From the NCBI RefSeq assembly GCF_000317125.1, contig NC_019695.1, positions 6,250,336 through 6,314,335 of the forward strand: 64,000 nucleotides of DNA, read 5' to 3'. The notes beneath the pieces were generated by a model, which saw nothing but the letters and a program-made list of their open reading frames with translations, was not told the DNA's origin and did not search any database. A program made the position numbers and the translations under genes. The stretch comes from Chroococcidiopsis thermalis PCC 7203 (GTDB taxonomy: Bacteria; Cyanobacteriota; Cyanobacteriia; Cyanobacteriales; Chroococcidiopsidaceae). Below are positions 27,812 to 37,056 of this stretch, piece after piece; position 1 is the stretch's first letter; every line of letters begins with the position of its first letter.

Positions 27812-28222
27812 CTACTCAGGCAAAACAGGCATATGCACTAATTCCAACTTCAGCCCATCAGGATCGGCAAAGAAAACGGCGTAGTAACCAGGTGAATATT
27901 GATATTCTGCGGGAGGATCGAGGACTGTCGCGCCCATTTCTTGAACTAATTTGTATAAGTTATCTACTTGCTCCCGACTATCGGCATTAAATGCAAGATG
28001 GTGGAATCCAGGAGAGTAGCGATCGTGAAATTTGTTAGGCGAATCTGGATTAGCAACAGTAATTTCAATTGCTCCAGCATCCTGCAACCACCACATAATA
28101 TAGATATCGTTGTTTTCTACCTGCTGGTAGCCCATAAAGCCTAGAATCGCATCGTAAAAAGGTTCGGATTGTTCTAAACTTTTGACTGTGAGGCAGAGGT
28201 GGTTCATCGTTCCTAGAGTCAT
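27812..28222 (-). CDS. VOC (glyoxalase/dioxygenase) family protein
   Basis: 136 aa from ATG 28222 (GAGAGG just upstream; ATG 28207 is also possible). Single vicinal-oxygen-chelate domain pair: MNHLCLTVKSLEQSEPFYDAILG, FHHLAFNADSREQVDNLY and VFFADPDGLKLELVHMP, with metal ligand histidines and glutamate in the usual places. Family members include glyoxalases, dioxygenases and resistance proteins. It is first in the minus-strand group with AraC and ABM. Confidence 0.88.
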   Translation of the reverse strand: MTLGTMNHLCLTVKSLEQSEPFYDAILGFMGYQQVENNDIYIMWWLQDAGAIEITVANPDSPNKFHDRYSPGFHHLAFNADSREQVDNLYKLVQEMGATVLDPPAEYQYSPGYYAVFFADPDGLKLELVHMPVLPE

Positions 28223-28396
28223 ACAAGCCTCTCGCATGTACTAGAACAAATGTATTGTATTACGATCGCCGCAGCACTTTGATGTACTTAACCATTTCTT
28301 CCTGATATCCCAAGCGATCGCGCCTCTCCTACCACAGCAACAGGATAAAGATAATGCTAGAGTGAGCGAATGGCTTTTTTCCCCGCTTGCTACACC

Positions 28397-29617
28397 ATGA
28401 CGAGCATCTCTGCGGCACAAACCCGAACCGAACAATATCGCCAGCAATTCCCCGCCCTGGCAAATAAATCTTACTTCAATTATGGGGGGCAAGGACCGAT
28501 GCCCCAAGCAGCCATAGACGCAATTATTGCTGCCCACGAATACGTTCAACTTAACGGTCCCTTCTCCTCTCAAATTAACGCTTGGATTACTCAAGAAACC
28601 GAGAAAACCAGACAGGCAATTGCCACTGAACTAAACGCCCCACCCGAAACCATTACCCTCACCGAAGACGTAACCGTAGGCTGTAACATTGCCTTATGGG
28701 GGATTGACTGGCAAGCAAAAGACCATATCTTACTCTCAGACTGCGAACACCCAGGAGTCATCGCCACTACCCAAGAAATTACTCGAAGATTCGGTGTAGA
28801 AGTTTCTACCTGTCCCCTCATGGCGACGCTGAACCAAGGAGATCCAGCCGCAGTCATCGCCCAACACCTCACACCCCGCACCCGCCTAGTTGTCATCAGT
28901 CACATCCTCTGGAATACGGGTCAAGTCTTGCCAGTTGACAAAATTGTAGAAGTATGCAGACAGCATCAAGGCGATCGCCCCGTGCAAATTCTAGTCGATG
29001 CAGCGCAATCTGTCGGCTTGTTACCCTTAAATTTGACTCAACTAGGGGCAGATTTCTACGCCTTCACGGGTCATAAATGGATGTGCGGACCCGCCGGAGT
29101 TGGTGGTTTATACGTCCGTCCAGAAGCACTTCTTGGCACGGATAACTGCCCTCCCTTACAGCCTACCTTCATCGGCTGGCGGAGTATAGTTATGGATAGT
29201 AAGGGACAGCCCCAAGCATGGCAACCAGACGGTAGACGTTATGAAGTCGCCACATCAGCCTTTCCACAGTATGCCGGATTGAAAGCTGCGATCGCCACCC
29301 ATCAGCAATGGGGAACCGCCGAGTCACGCTATCAACAAATTTGCCAACTCAGCCAATATCTCTGGCAACGTCTGAACCAATTATCAGATATTATTTGCCT
29401 GCGTCACGCCCCACCTCAAGCCGGACTCGTTTCCTTTCAACTCAAAAATCGATCTTCCCTTCATGCAAAACTCGTCCAATTTCTCGAATCAAATCGCTTG
29501 ATGACACGCACCCTCGTCGATCCAAGCTGCGTCAGGGCTTGCGTCCACTACTTTACCCTCCCCTGCGAGATCGATCGCCTCATTGAAGAAATCGAGAGAT
29601 TTTGCCAGCAAAGCTAA
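28397..29617 (+). CDS. L-cyst(e)ine C-S lyase (C-DES-type, class V PLP)
   Basis: 406 aa from ATG 28397. The protein follows the cyanobacterial C-DES cystine lyase closely: QQFPALANKSYFNYGGQGP at the start, TLTEDVTVGCNIALWGIDW, LLSDCEHPGVIATTQ and SHILWNTGQVLPV. The PLP lysine is in YAFTGHKWMCGPAGVGG (about 225). The enzyme cleaves L-cystine to cysteine persulfide, pyruvate and ammonia, and can provide sulphur for Fe-S assembly. The identification rests on my memory of C-DES. A NifS-like desulfurase is the main alternative. Confidence 0.88.
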   Translation: MTSISAAQTRTEQYRQQFPALANKSYFNYGGQGPMPQAAIDAIIAAHEYVQLNGPFSSQINAWITQETEKTRQAIATELNAPPETITLTEDVTVGCNIALWGIDWQAKDHILLSDCEHPGVIATTQEITRRFGVEVSTCPLMATLNQGDPAAVIAQHLTPRTRLVVISHILWNTGQVLPVDKIVEVCRQHQGDRPVQILVDAAQSVGLLPLNLTQLGADFYAFTGHKWMCGPAGVGGLYVRPEALLGTDNCPPLQPTFIGWRSIVMDSKGQPQAWQPDGRRYEVATSAFPQYAGLKAAIATHQQWGTAESRYQQICQLSQYLWQRLNQLSDIICLRHAPPQAGLVSFQLKNRSSLHAKLVQFLESNRLMTRTLVDPSCVRACVHYFTLPCEIDRLIEEIERFCQQS

Positions 29618-29620
29618 AAT

Positions 29621-29700
29621 GTCACGCGAAGACGCTAAGCACACTTTGCGCCTTTGCGCCTACTCTGCGAGAAGCCACCCTTCGGGTGTCTATGCGTGAC
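29621..29700. repeat. 80-bp repeat with terminal GTCACGC/GCGTGAC inverted repeats
   Basis: GTCACGC at 29621 and GCGTGAC at 29694-29700 bound a sequence with GCGCCTTTGCGCC and GCGAGAAGCCACCCTTCGGGTG hairpins. It fills the gap after the C-DES gene and is a dispersed MITE-like element in cyanobacteria. Confidence 0.75.
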
Positions 29701-29721
29701 ACTAATCTGTCTTTAACTTTT

Positions 29722-30810
29722 ATGGAAACTAGACCTACCATATACATAGCCATCACCAACCACGGATTCGGACATGCTACCCGCACCGCCTCACTTGCAG
29801 CGAAGATCCAGCAGTTGTGTCCCGATATCTTACTCATCATGGTGACAACCGCACCCCGTTGGTTACTGGAATCATACATAGAAGGAGACTTTATCTATCG
29901 TCCTCGCGCCTTCGATTTAGGTGTAATCCAGTCAGATAGCTTAACGATGGACAAAGTCGCCACGTTAGAAAAGCTACAGCAAATCCGCAAACAAGAACGC
30001 TCGATAATTGCCTCAGAAGTTAACTTTATCCGTCAAAATCGCGTCAATCTGATCCTTGCCGATATCCCTCCTTTGGCAGTAGCGATCGCCCATGCCGCAG
30101 GTATTCCCTGTTATATGAGTAGTAACTTTGGATGGGATTTCATTTATCGCGACTGGGGAGGTGAATTTGTGGAATTTGCCGATTGGATGGGCAAGCATTA
30201 CGCACAATGCGATCGCCTATTTCGGTTGCCTTTTCACGAACCGATGAGTGCTTTTCCCAATATTACCGATGTTGGCTTAACGGGTGGTTCACCACGTCAC
30301 GCGATCGACACGCTACGATCTAATTGGGGTATCAGTACCCCACCAGAAAAAACTATCTTACTCACTTTTGGTGGTTTAGGTCTACAACAAATTCCGTTTG
30401 AAAACCTTCAACTTTTCCCCGATTGGCAGTTCCTTACTTTTGATGTTACAGCTCCAAACTTACCAAATTTAATCAAAATTACTGACCAAAAGTTACGTCC
30501 AGTTGATTTTATGCCCCTCTGTGGCAGAGTTATTTCTAAACCAGGTTACGGTACTTTTGCTGAAGCAGTTGGCGTGGGAATTCCTATAGTTACCCTGACT
30601 CGTGAAGACTTTGCCGAAGCTAAATTTTTAGTTGATGGAATTGCAAATTACTCTTACCATCAAATTCTCAACACAGAAGAATTCTTTCAAAGCCACTGGG
30701 AATTTCTCCACCAACCTCCACAACCGCCTCGACAATCTCAACCTATAGCAAAAGACGGCAACGAAGCGATCGCCCAAGCCGTGCTTGAAGCCGTAAGTCG
30801 TAAGTCGTAA
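29722..30810 (+). CDS. Glycosyltransferase-like (GT-B) protein
   Basis: 362 aa from ATG 29722; the longer frame upstream is the repeat. N-terminal IYIAITNHGFGHATRTASLAAKI (about 6-28) is the first beta-alpha-beta of UGT-like GT-B proteins, also seen in the N-terminal domain of L-arabinokinases. The C-terminal nucleotide-sugar site is visible as ILLTFGGLGLQQIP (about 216) and CGRVISKPGYGTFAEAVGVGIP (about 270-291). Substrate unknown. Soluble. Confidence 0.75.
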   Translation: METRPTIYIAITNHGFGHATRTASLAAKIQQLCPDILLIMVTTAPRWLLESYIEGDFIYRPRAFDLGVIQSDSLTMDKVATLEKLQQIRKQERSIIASEVNFIRQNRVNLILADIPPLAVAIAHAAGIPCYMSSNFGWDFIYRDWGGEFVEFADWMGKHYAQCDRLFRLPFHEPMSAFPNITDVGLTGGSPRHAIDTLRSNWGISTPPEKTILLTFGGLGLQQIPFENLQLFPDWQFLTFDVTAPNLPNLIKITDQKLRPVDFMPLCGRVISKPGYGTFAEAVGVGIPIVTLTREDFAEAKFLVDGIANYSYHQILNTEEFFQSHWEFLHQPPQPPRQSQPIAKDGNEAIAQAVLEAVSRKS

Positions 30811-30848
30811 ATCGGAATTAACTGATAATTGATAACTGACAACTGACC

Positions 30849-31256
30849 ATGCATCAACATATTCTCAGACTTTCTACCGCTGGTAAATCTTTTACTAACA
30901 TCACTGCTAAAGTTGAAGCAATTGTTGCTCAATCTGGTGTAGAAACTGGACTATGCAATTTATTTTTACGCCATACTTCTGCAAGTTTAGTGATTCAAGA
31001 AAATGCCGATCCTGATGTACTGCAAGATTTAGCAAACTTCATGGCAAAACTCGTACCAGAATCAGCGAATTACATCCACAATGCTGAAGGTGCAGATGAT
31101 ATGCCCGCCCACATTCGTACAGCCCTAACTCACACTTCCGAACAAATTCCCATTTCTAGAGGACAATTATTATTAGGAACCTGGCAGGGAATTTACATTT
31201 GGGAACACCGTCAGCGCAGCCATATTAGAGAACTTGTCGTTCATATTTCTGAATAG
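30849..31256 (+). CDS. YjbQ / UPF0047 family protein
   Basis: 135 aa. Full family pattern: GLCNLFLRHTSASLVIQENADPDVLQDL (about 35-62), with HTSA near the active site, then YIHNAEGADDMPAHIRTAL and the terminal GTWQGIYIWEHR. Members have secondary thiamine-phosphate synthase activity in vitro; the physiological role is unclear. It lies 38 bp after the GT-B gene and upstream of Nif3 family. Confidence 0.93.
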   Translation: MHQHILRLSTAGKSFTNITAKVEAIVAQSGVETGLCNLFLRHTSASLVIQENADPDVLQDLANFMAKLVPESANYIHNAEGADDMPAHIRTALTHTSEQIPISRGQLLLGTWQGIYIWEHRQRSHIRELVVHISE

Positions 31257-31354
31257 CAGTTATCAGTGGCTAGTGACTCGTGACTAGACCAGAAATAAGA
31301 ATCTAGCGACCAGCCACTAACCACTCACTACTCACTTCCCAGCTACCATCCAAA

Positions 31355-32161
31355 ATGAAAATCTCAGATTTAATAAATTGGTTTGAAAATTGGGCAAATC
31401 CTGCTTGGCAAGAAAGTTGGGATAATTCTGGTTGGCAGATTGAACCAGGAGTATTAGAGCAACCTGCAAGGGTACTGGTATGCTTGACACCAACTCTAGC
31501 TGTGATGCAAGAGGCGATCGCACTACAAAAATCGGGGATTCCAGTCAATCTAATTTTTGCCCATCATCCACTAATTTTTAGTCCGCTGAAATCTTTGTGT
31601 AGTGGAAATGCGATCGCGGACATGACGCGCCTAGCTTTTCGTCACCATATCGGCGTTTATACAGCTCATACTAACTTTGACCAAGTAGCAGACGGTACTG
31701 CTGACGTACTAGCGCAGTTGTTACATCTCAAGCAAGTTGCGCCAATTGTACCGACGCAGCCAGAACTCGGTTACGGTCGCGTGGGAGAGATTAACCCTTC
31801 TTGTACTTTGCAAGAATTGTTACAACAAATTCAAACAGTACTGAACCCTCCCGATCTGATTTTCTCCCCGACAGTAGATTTACAAAAAACCATCGAGCGA
31901 GTAGCTGTTTTAGGTGGGTCTGGTGCTAGTTTTATTTCGGATGTGGTAAAAACAGGGGCGCAAGCTTATTTAACTTCCGATTGTAAGTTTCATCAATTTC
32001 AAGAAAGTCGCGATCGCGGTTTAATTCTGATTGATGCCGGACACTACGCTACCGAACGTCCAGCTTGCGATCGATTGGTGACAAAGCTTCAAACTGCCGG
32101 AGTGGAATGGGCGCAATTAAGTCAGCAAGACGAAGATTTTCGACTTTTCTACAAGCGCTAG
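31355..32161 (+). CDS. Nif3-like dinuclear metal protein
   Basis: 268 aa. Metal ligands are visible: HHPLIF (about 70-75) and TAHTNFDQVADG (about 99-110), with late DAGHYATERPACD. Nif3/YbgI proteins form hexameric toroids with two metal ions; the enzymatic function is not settled. Nearby YjbQ and the cysteine lyase point to no definite pathway. The 3' neighbour is a long AT-rich gap. Confidence 0.93.
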   Translation: MKISDLINWFENWANPAWQESWDNSGWQIEPGVLEQPARVLVCLTPTLAVMQEAIALQKSGIPVNLIFAHHPLIFSPLKSLCSGNAIADMTRLAFRHHIGVYTAHTNFDQVADGTADVLAQLLHLKQVAPIVPTQPELGYGRVGEINPSCTLQELLQQIQTVLNPPDLIFSPTVDLQKTIERVAVLGGSGASFISDVVKTGAQAYLTSDCKFHQFQESRDRGLILIDAGHYATERPACDRLVTKLQTAGVEWAQLSQQDEDFRLFYKR

Positions 32162-32691
32162 CAGCTTCTCGACCCAAACACCTCCGCGATCTTACGTAAG
32201 TCACAGCCAATATCGTTATATATTTTTACATTTACTCGAAAATTTTGTAGCCCATTTTACAATTTATCTGAGATCTAGCAAGTAACCTAAAAAGTATAAA
32301 ACAATACGTTTATCAAGACGGTAAGAGTTTAAGCAACTTCTGCAAGCAATTCTTACTAGTTTTCGTCAGCAGCATCTTACATACATACACTGTTTCTACT
32401 AACTTTGCCTTTTTTAGTTTAAGTATTTAATAGCAAGATTTGATTTTTTAAAATCAATTCACTGCATTGATTGTCAACAAATTATTACGAAATATCAAAA
32501 TAATTTGTTAGACTATTTTGCGGAAGTTTGGTAAAAGCTGTTGTAGTAATTCGGCAGACTCAATCGGATAAATTCACGAGTTGCATAAATGCGATCGCTT
32601 GCATAGGTAAGCGAAGAATTTTGCTGTGGCATAGCAGTAGCTATTGCAAAACTAAACTATCAATTTAAATATTCGAGTAGGGGTAAGCTAT
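32162..32691. other. Long AT-rich intergenic region
   Basis: 530 bp without an open frame of useful size. AT-rich, with a HIP1 site near 32592. GTAGGGGTAAGC at 32677-32688 is probably the ribosome binding site of the next gene. A promoter or small RNA could be here; I see no strong hairpin. Confidence 0.4.
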
Positions 32692-33912
32692 ATGTCAGTA
32701 GTCTTCAATCTCGATGCTAAGAAAAACGCTCGAATTCTATTACTATCTTTGCGAAAGATAAAGTTTCATGTTGCCCGCTGTTATTTATACGAGCTAGAAG
32801 ATTTGATTTGTGAATTTGACTCAGCCGATATACTTACACCAGTTTTTAATCCCGACTTGTTCAAAGTTACTAATAGAATTGCTAATACTATGGCTCAAGC
32901 TGTTGGTAGTAGCAAGCTAATTAATCCATTATTCAAGCAATTTAATCTGGATAAAGAGTACGAACTATTTTTTATCATCTGCCAGTCTCCTCTAGACATT
33001 CTAGCGATAAATTCAATAAAAAACTGGCGAAACAAATGTCGTAGAGTAGTAGTTTGGCTCGATGAAATTTGGGCAAAAGATGTTGAAAAATGGAAAGCTC
33101 AGCTGAGTTTTTTGCAAGAAGTTGACTATATCTTCATGAATTTCAGCCAAAGTATCGAGGGAGTCTCTAAAATAATTCAGCGCCCTTGTGACTACATTCC
33201 ATTTGGGATTGATGCAATTAAGTTCTGTCCTTATCCGCTCAACAGAGAGCGTAGCGTCGATCTTTATAGTGTTGGTCGCCGCTCGCAAGTCACGCATCAA
33301 ACTTTATTGGATTTATCTGAAAGAGTTAATTTTTTTTATATCTATGAAACTATCAAAGATCTATACACAGCCGATCATAGATATCATCGAAGTTTATATA
33401 AAAATATTTTAAAAAAGAGTCGTTATTTTATTGCCAATCGAGCAAAGATTGACGATGCAAATGCAACTGGCGATCAACAAGAAGTAGGCGCACGCTTTTT
33501 TGAAGGTGCAGCAGCAGGAACAGTCATGCTAGGAGTTCCCCCTGAATGCGAATCCTTTACTCGAAATTTTGACTGGGAGGATGCAGTCATTCAAGTTGCT
33601 TACGATGCCCCTAATATAGTTGAAATTCTAGCCGAACTTGACTCCCAGCCCGATCGCTTGCAAAAAATCCGTACTAACAATGTTGTTAACTCACTCTTAA
33701 AACATGATTGGGTTTACCGTTGGGAAACAATTTTAGCTACAGTCGGACTGGATAGTACGCCAGCAATGATGGCTCGGAAAGCTCGTCTACAGAACTTAGT
33801 CGAGAGAATACTGACTCGGAAAAACAGCGATCGGCAGCTCATTACTCAGACCGGATTCACAAGCAAGACAGAACGCAGATGCCAGTTGTTTGAATCAGTT
33901 ATCACTGACTAG
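32692..33912 (+). CDS. CgeB-like glycosyltransferase
   Basis: 406 aa. GT-B type. The C-terminal half has ARFFEGAAAGTVMLGVPPECE (about 265-285), the donor-site pattern of CgeB/DUF1972-like spore-coat and polysaccharide transferases, followed by a DAPNIVEILAELDSQPDR helix. The N-terminal half is poorly conserved. Acceptor unknown. Start ATG 32692 has GGGG at good distance. An inverted repeat lies just after the stop. Confidence 0.65.
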   Translation: MSVVFNLDAKKNARILLLSLRKIKFHVARCYLYELEDLICEFDSADILTPVFNPDLFKVTNRIANTMAQAVGSSKLINPLFKQFNLDKEYELFFIICQSPLDILAINSIKNWRNKCRRVVVWLDEIWAKDVEKWKAQLSFLQEVDYIFMNFSQSIEGVSKIIQRPCDYIPFGIDAIKFCPYPLNRERSVDLYSVGRRSQVTHQTLLDLSERVNFFYIYETIKDLYTADHRYHRSLYKNILKKSRYFIANRAKIDDANATGDQQEVGARFFEGAAAGTVMLGVPPECESFTRNFDWEDAVIQVAYDAPNIVEILAELDSQPDRLQKIRTNNVVNSLLKHDWVYRWETILATVGLDSTPAMMARKARLQNLVERILTRKNSDRQLITQTGFTSKTERRCQLFESVITD

Positions 33913-34526
33913 TGACGAGTGGCTGGTGACAAGAATTGAGTTTAACCACTAGTCACCAGCCACTCACCAATGACAAATGACCAGTCAAATGGCGCAAAAG
34001 AGCGAGGAAGATTTATAGAAAACCCTGATTTTTCTCTATTCAAGCTGATGAGATGCTAAAGAATGAGTTAAAATTGATTAAAATAGATCGAGCTGATAAG
34101 GTCGAGTTTTCTCGAATTGACGCTTAGAGGGATGCCACTCAAGCCGAGGAGGCAGAGGGAAAGGCATGATTCGTTTAAGTAAACGTCTAGCGTAAAGGTG
34201 GTACAAAAATTTCCAAGTTGCTTAATGCATGTAGCGCGGTCGATAGCCACTGATATTGGTCGGAGTGCGAGGATAAGCGAAATGCTGCTAATGACAGATG
34301 AAGTTTCTAATAGGCTTCTTTAGTGTCCGCTAGACTCAGTAGTAGTTTCAATCAATAGCTGGCGGTCGAAATATAATATGAAACTGAAATACAAGCAAAA
34401 ACTGAAACACAAACATATAATTGCCAAATTGGAGTAAAGTTAAGTAGCTCAAACTGGGTATTATATAGTAGGGTTTAGCCCAACAGTCCACAGGTATAAC
34501 GACGTTGAGAAAGGTAGAAGCAATAA
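33913..34526. other. Intergenic region with inverted repeat
   Basis: 614 bp without a credible gene. GAGTGGCTGGTGAC (33917-33930) and its exact complement (33952-33965) form a 14-bp stem with a 21-nt loop directly after the stop of the glycosyltransferase gene. It belongs to the GTCACCAGCCACT repeat family and could help end transcription. The remainder (34000-34500) is unassigned; a short minus frame at 34068-34250 has no support. Confidence 0.5.
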
Positions 34527-34838
34527 ATGCTACACCGCAAGATTTATCAACTGTGTTGCGATGGGCGTGAAGTATGTATCTTCTTGCGGGATCAGCAACG
34601 CTGGATCGAGAAAGCCCGCATCATCGATATCGAAGGCGATTTAGTCACTCTCAGATATGAAACTGAAGAAGAAGACGAAATCTGCTCTTGGGAGGAGATG
34701 GTTCGCCTAGAAAGTATTGGTGCAGTGACTCAGAAGCTAGCTTCTGTACCGCGAGGCAATGCTGAACCCTTAGTTTCTGACGACTGCCCCGAAGCAGAGC
34801 GCATTCGCAATCGCTTTACTGATTCTAATCCTGAATAA
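34527..34838 (+). CDS. Conserved cyanobacterial hypothetical protein (DUF6679-like)
   Basis: 103 aa, acidic and soluble. MLHRKIYQLCCDGREVCIFLRDQQRWIEKARIIDI looks like a small SH3- or PilZ-like beta-barrel, then EEEDEICSWEEMVRLESIG. Members are found only in cyanobacteria, function unknown. A strong bidirectional terminator separates it from the convergent beta-CASP gene. Confidence 0.7.
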   Translation: MLHRKIYQLCCDGREVCIFLRDQQRWIEKARIIDIEGDLVTLRYETEEEDEICSWEEMVRLESIGAVTQKLASVPRGNAEPLVSDDCPEAERIRNRFTDSNPE

Positions 34839-34847
34839 GTTCTAATC

Positions 34848-34877
34848 AGTAAAGGCGTTATCTAAAACGCCTTTACT
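34848..34877. terminator. Bidirectional terminator
   Basis: AGTAAAGGCGTT and AACGCCTTTACT form a 12-bp perfect stem with a 6-nt loop. TTGTTTTATT follows on the plus strand, and a weaker AT-rich run on the minus strand. It serves the DUF6679-like gene and the beta-CASP gene. Confidence 0.9.
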
Positions 34878-34881
34878 TGTT

Positions 34882-36567
34882 TTATTCGTCTTGGCGTTCG
34901 TAGGCAGGGCAGTAGCCATCCGGTGTAACCTTGAAGCCAAATAAGGGCGACTCTGGATTCCAACAGCGCTGCCCGCGCTGGAACTTGCAGGTAGCACAGC
35001 AGCTCAAATCCGTCCAGGCTAAGCGATCGCCATTTTGGTTCATCAACTCGCGGGGCGACAAGCCCCGCAAAACTAGGTCTTCACCTTGCCAGCGAGCTTC
35101 CACTAAGCCTGTATCGGCAAAATTGCGCCAGCGAGGATCGGCGGTAATGGCATCAGGCAAGGTAATAGTTACAACCGTACCTAATTCATTAAGTTCTCCT
35201 TCATAATTCGTTTCTGGAGCAGCTGGTTGAACGAAAACATCGCCGATGGGTAAATCGACAAGCGTGCCAACGGCTGGAGAATGTAAGTGGTAGCGGTTGC
35301 GTAATTCTTCCAGGCTAGCTAGGTCGGCTAGATAAGTTGGAGCGCCATGAACGAAAATAACGTGCTTCGGTCGCAGGTTGTGAATAAGTTGAGTCGTACC
35401 AGGACCATCGCTATGCTGTGCTAGCAGGTAGGTTTCTACCTCTACTAGGGGTGAGGAATGAGGAGTGAAGAGTGAGGGTTGAAACTCGTTAGGATGACCA
35501 GGATTTTCAGGGAGAAGAACTAACCAGGGTCCGGTGTTGGGTTGGCAGTATTGACTTAAATCAGTAACATTATCTGCGATCGCGATACAGGGCGATTGAC
35601 CGACAATTCCTCGCTGTTCGAGTGGTAGGCGACGGACTCGCGGGCGTACCTTTTCATCCCAAAATAAAGATTGATGTTTGGCAAAGTTTTGTACTGCTGT
35701 GGGGAAATGTGGTAGTAATTCTAAATAGGCATCGCAGCCCTGAGCTACACTGCCATCAACCCAAATATCGAGGTTGCGTCCGGTAAAGTTGTGATGGCTG
35801 CGCAACAGCATCAGAATTTCCTGACCTAGACCTAGAGTCGATGTAGGCAAAAGGACAGAATACGAACTGGCGATCGCCCGATTAATTCTTTCAGCCAGTT
35901 GATTTTCTTGGTTGCGACGGTGCGGATGACGTGCCGTGCCGTAGGTTCCTTCGATAATTAATACATCTGGTTCTAAACCGCGTAACTCTTCTAAAGGTAA
36001 CCCTTCCACCAGGCGAGAGTTAGATAAGAAAAAGTCCCCCGTGTAAAACACTGTATAAGTGCGCCGTCCAGTCGTGTAGGTAAGGAGAATGGCTGCTGCC
36101 CCTGGTAAGTGTCCGGCAGGATATAATTCAGCCGTCAATCCATCCTGAAATTCCACAGGCGATCGCCAAGGTAGCGCTTGACAAAATTGCGGGATCTTTC
36201 CATCCTCATCTAACCAATTCAGCGGTAGCAGACGAGTTGTTGCTTCGCTGGCATAAATTGGCAGTTGCGGAAAGGCACGATGCAGGGATAGTAAACCTTT
36301 AGCATGATCGGGATGAGCATGACTGCATAGAACTAGGTCTACTGGCAAGTTGGTAGCGACAAGTAAACCATGAGACTTAGGCTGTTCTAGTCCCGATTGT
36401 AAAACAGAAATGTCCGTCAATCCGCAATCGAGCAGAATGCGGTACGGTCCCATCTTGACCATCAAACAGACACCTTCATCCCCATGCTTCACACCATAGG
36501 GAAAGCATTCTAGTTCTGAATTTGCTTCCCCTACAGGCATAGAGGATGCTGACATGCGATCGCTCAT
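34882..36567 (-). CDS. MBL-fold beta-CASP family hydrolase (ribonuclease-like)
   Basis: 561 aa from ATG 36567, which is preceded by GGAGGGGAAG; the in-frame GTG 12 bp upstream is less likely. The metallo-beta-lactamase core is intact: LCSHAHPDHAKGLL (about 82-95), YPAGHLPGAAAILL and FYTGDF (about 178). A beta-CASP domain follows, with a late IFVHGAP motif. The protein ends in a cysteine cluster (CCATCKFQRGQRC, then CPAYERQ) that could bind zinc. Family members process RNA. The cysteine tail appears to be specific to a cyanobacterial branch. Confidence 0.88.
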   Translation of the reverse strand: MSDRMSASSMPVGEANSELECFPYGVKHGDEGVCLMVKMGPYRILLDCGLTDISVLQSGLEQPKSHGLLVATNLPVDLVLCSHAHPDHAKGLLSLHRAFPQLPIYASEATTRLLPLNWLDEDGKIPQFCQALPWRSPVEFQDGLTAELYPAGHLPGAAAILLTYTTGRRTYTVFYTGDFFLSNSRLVEGLPLEELRGLEPDVLIIEGTYGTARHPHRRNQENQLAERINRAIASSYSVLLPTSTLGLGQEILMLLRSHHNFTGRNLDIWVDGSVAQGCDAYLELLPHFPTAVQNFAKHQSLFWDEKVRPRVRRLPLEQRGIVGQSPCIAIADNVTDLSQYCQPNTGPWLVLLPENPGHPNEFQPSLFTPHSSPLVEVETYLLAQHSDGPGTTQLIHNLRPKHVIFVHGAPTYLADLASLEELRNRYHLHSPAVGTLVDLPIGDVFVQPAAPETNYEGELNELGTVVTITLPDAITADPRWRNFADTGLVEARWQGEDLVLRGLSPRELMNQNGDRLAWTDLSCCATCKFQRGQRCWNPESPLFGFKVTPDGYCPAYERQDE

Positions 36568-36744
36568 CTTCCCCTCCACTCGAACCTAATGCCGCTGTTG
36601 GAGCGCAGCGATAAATATGAAACGATGAATTGTAGGATAATTAGGTCATGAATGAAGCGAGCAGCGAATAGAAGCGACAGGTTAGGGAAAGATCGGGGGG
36701 CAATTCAATTCATAATGCGCAATTAGACCCCACGCACTCACAAC

Positions 36745-36788
36745 TAACAACTCTTCACTAATAACTGGTCACTGGTCACTGGTCACTG
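36745..36788. repeat. ACTGGTC tandem repeats
   Basis: TAATAACTGGTCACTGGTCACTGG-type tract directly after the stop of the small gene at 36789. Same family as 18972-19085. Confidence 0.8.
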
Positions 36789-36911
36789 TTAATGGGCGGA
36801 GCCGTTACCGTGGTAGTTGTCTGAATCGTAAAATCCGTTTTTCGTGCCAAAAAATAGGCAACAAACAGTAAATACAACCGTTAATCCTACTAAGACAAGT
36901 TTGATATCCAT
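36789..36911 (-). CDS. 40-aa single-span membrane protein, probable photosystem II-related
   Basis: Too short to be picked up by most ORF searches. 40 aa: MDIKLVLVGLTVVFTVCCLF forms one hydrophobic helix, followed by FGTKNGFYDSDNYHGNGSAH. The start ATG (36911) has GAGAGGA about 13 nt upstream. The sequence matches my memory of a small conserved cyanobacterial protein (annotated as Psb35-related in some genomes). Lone gene on the minus strand; on the plus strand it is followed by the AAG gene. Function unproven. Confidence 0.75.
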   Translation of the reverse strand: MDIKLVLVGLTVVFTVCCLFFGTKNGFYDSDNYHGNGSAH

Positions 36912-37056
36912 TTCTTAATTATTCCTCTCTTTAATTTCGACAAGCACAACGATTTGAAGTCGAGAGACTTCTACCCTGGGGATATTAGCAGAGCGCGATC
37001 GGGCGATCGCTAACAGCCTTCATCCGTTCAATTGTAAATAAATAATTGCTGGTAAA

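Noticed and set aside
34068-34250. Minus-strand frame of 60 codons
   Set aside because: No ribosome binding site, low-complexity leucine/serine content and no recognised family; likely chance.
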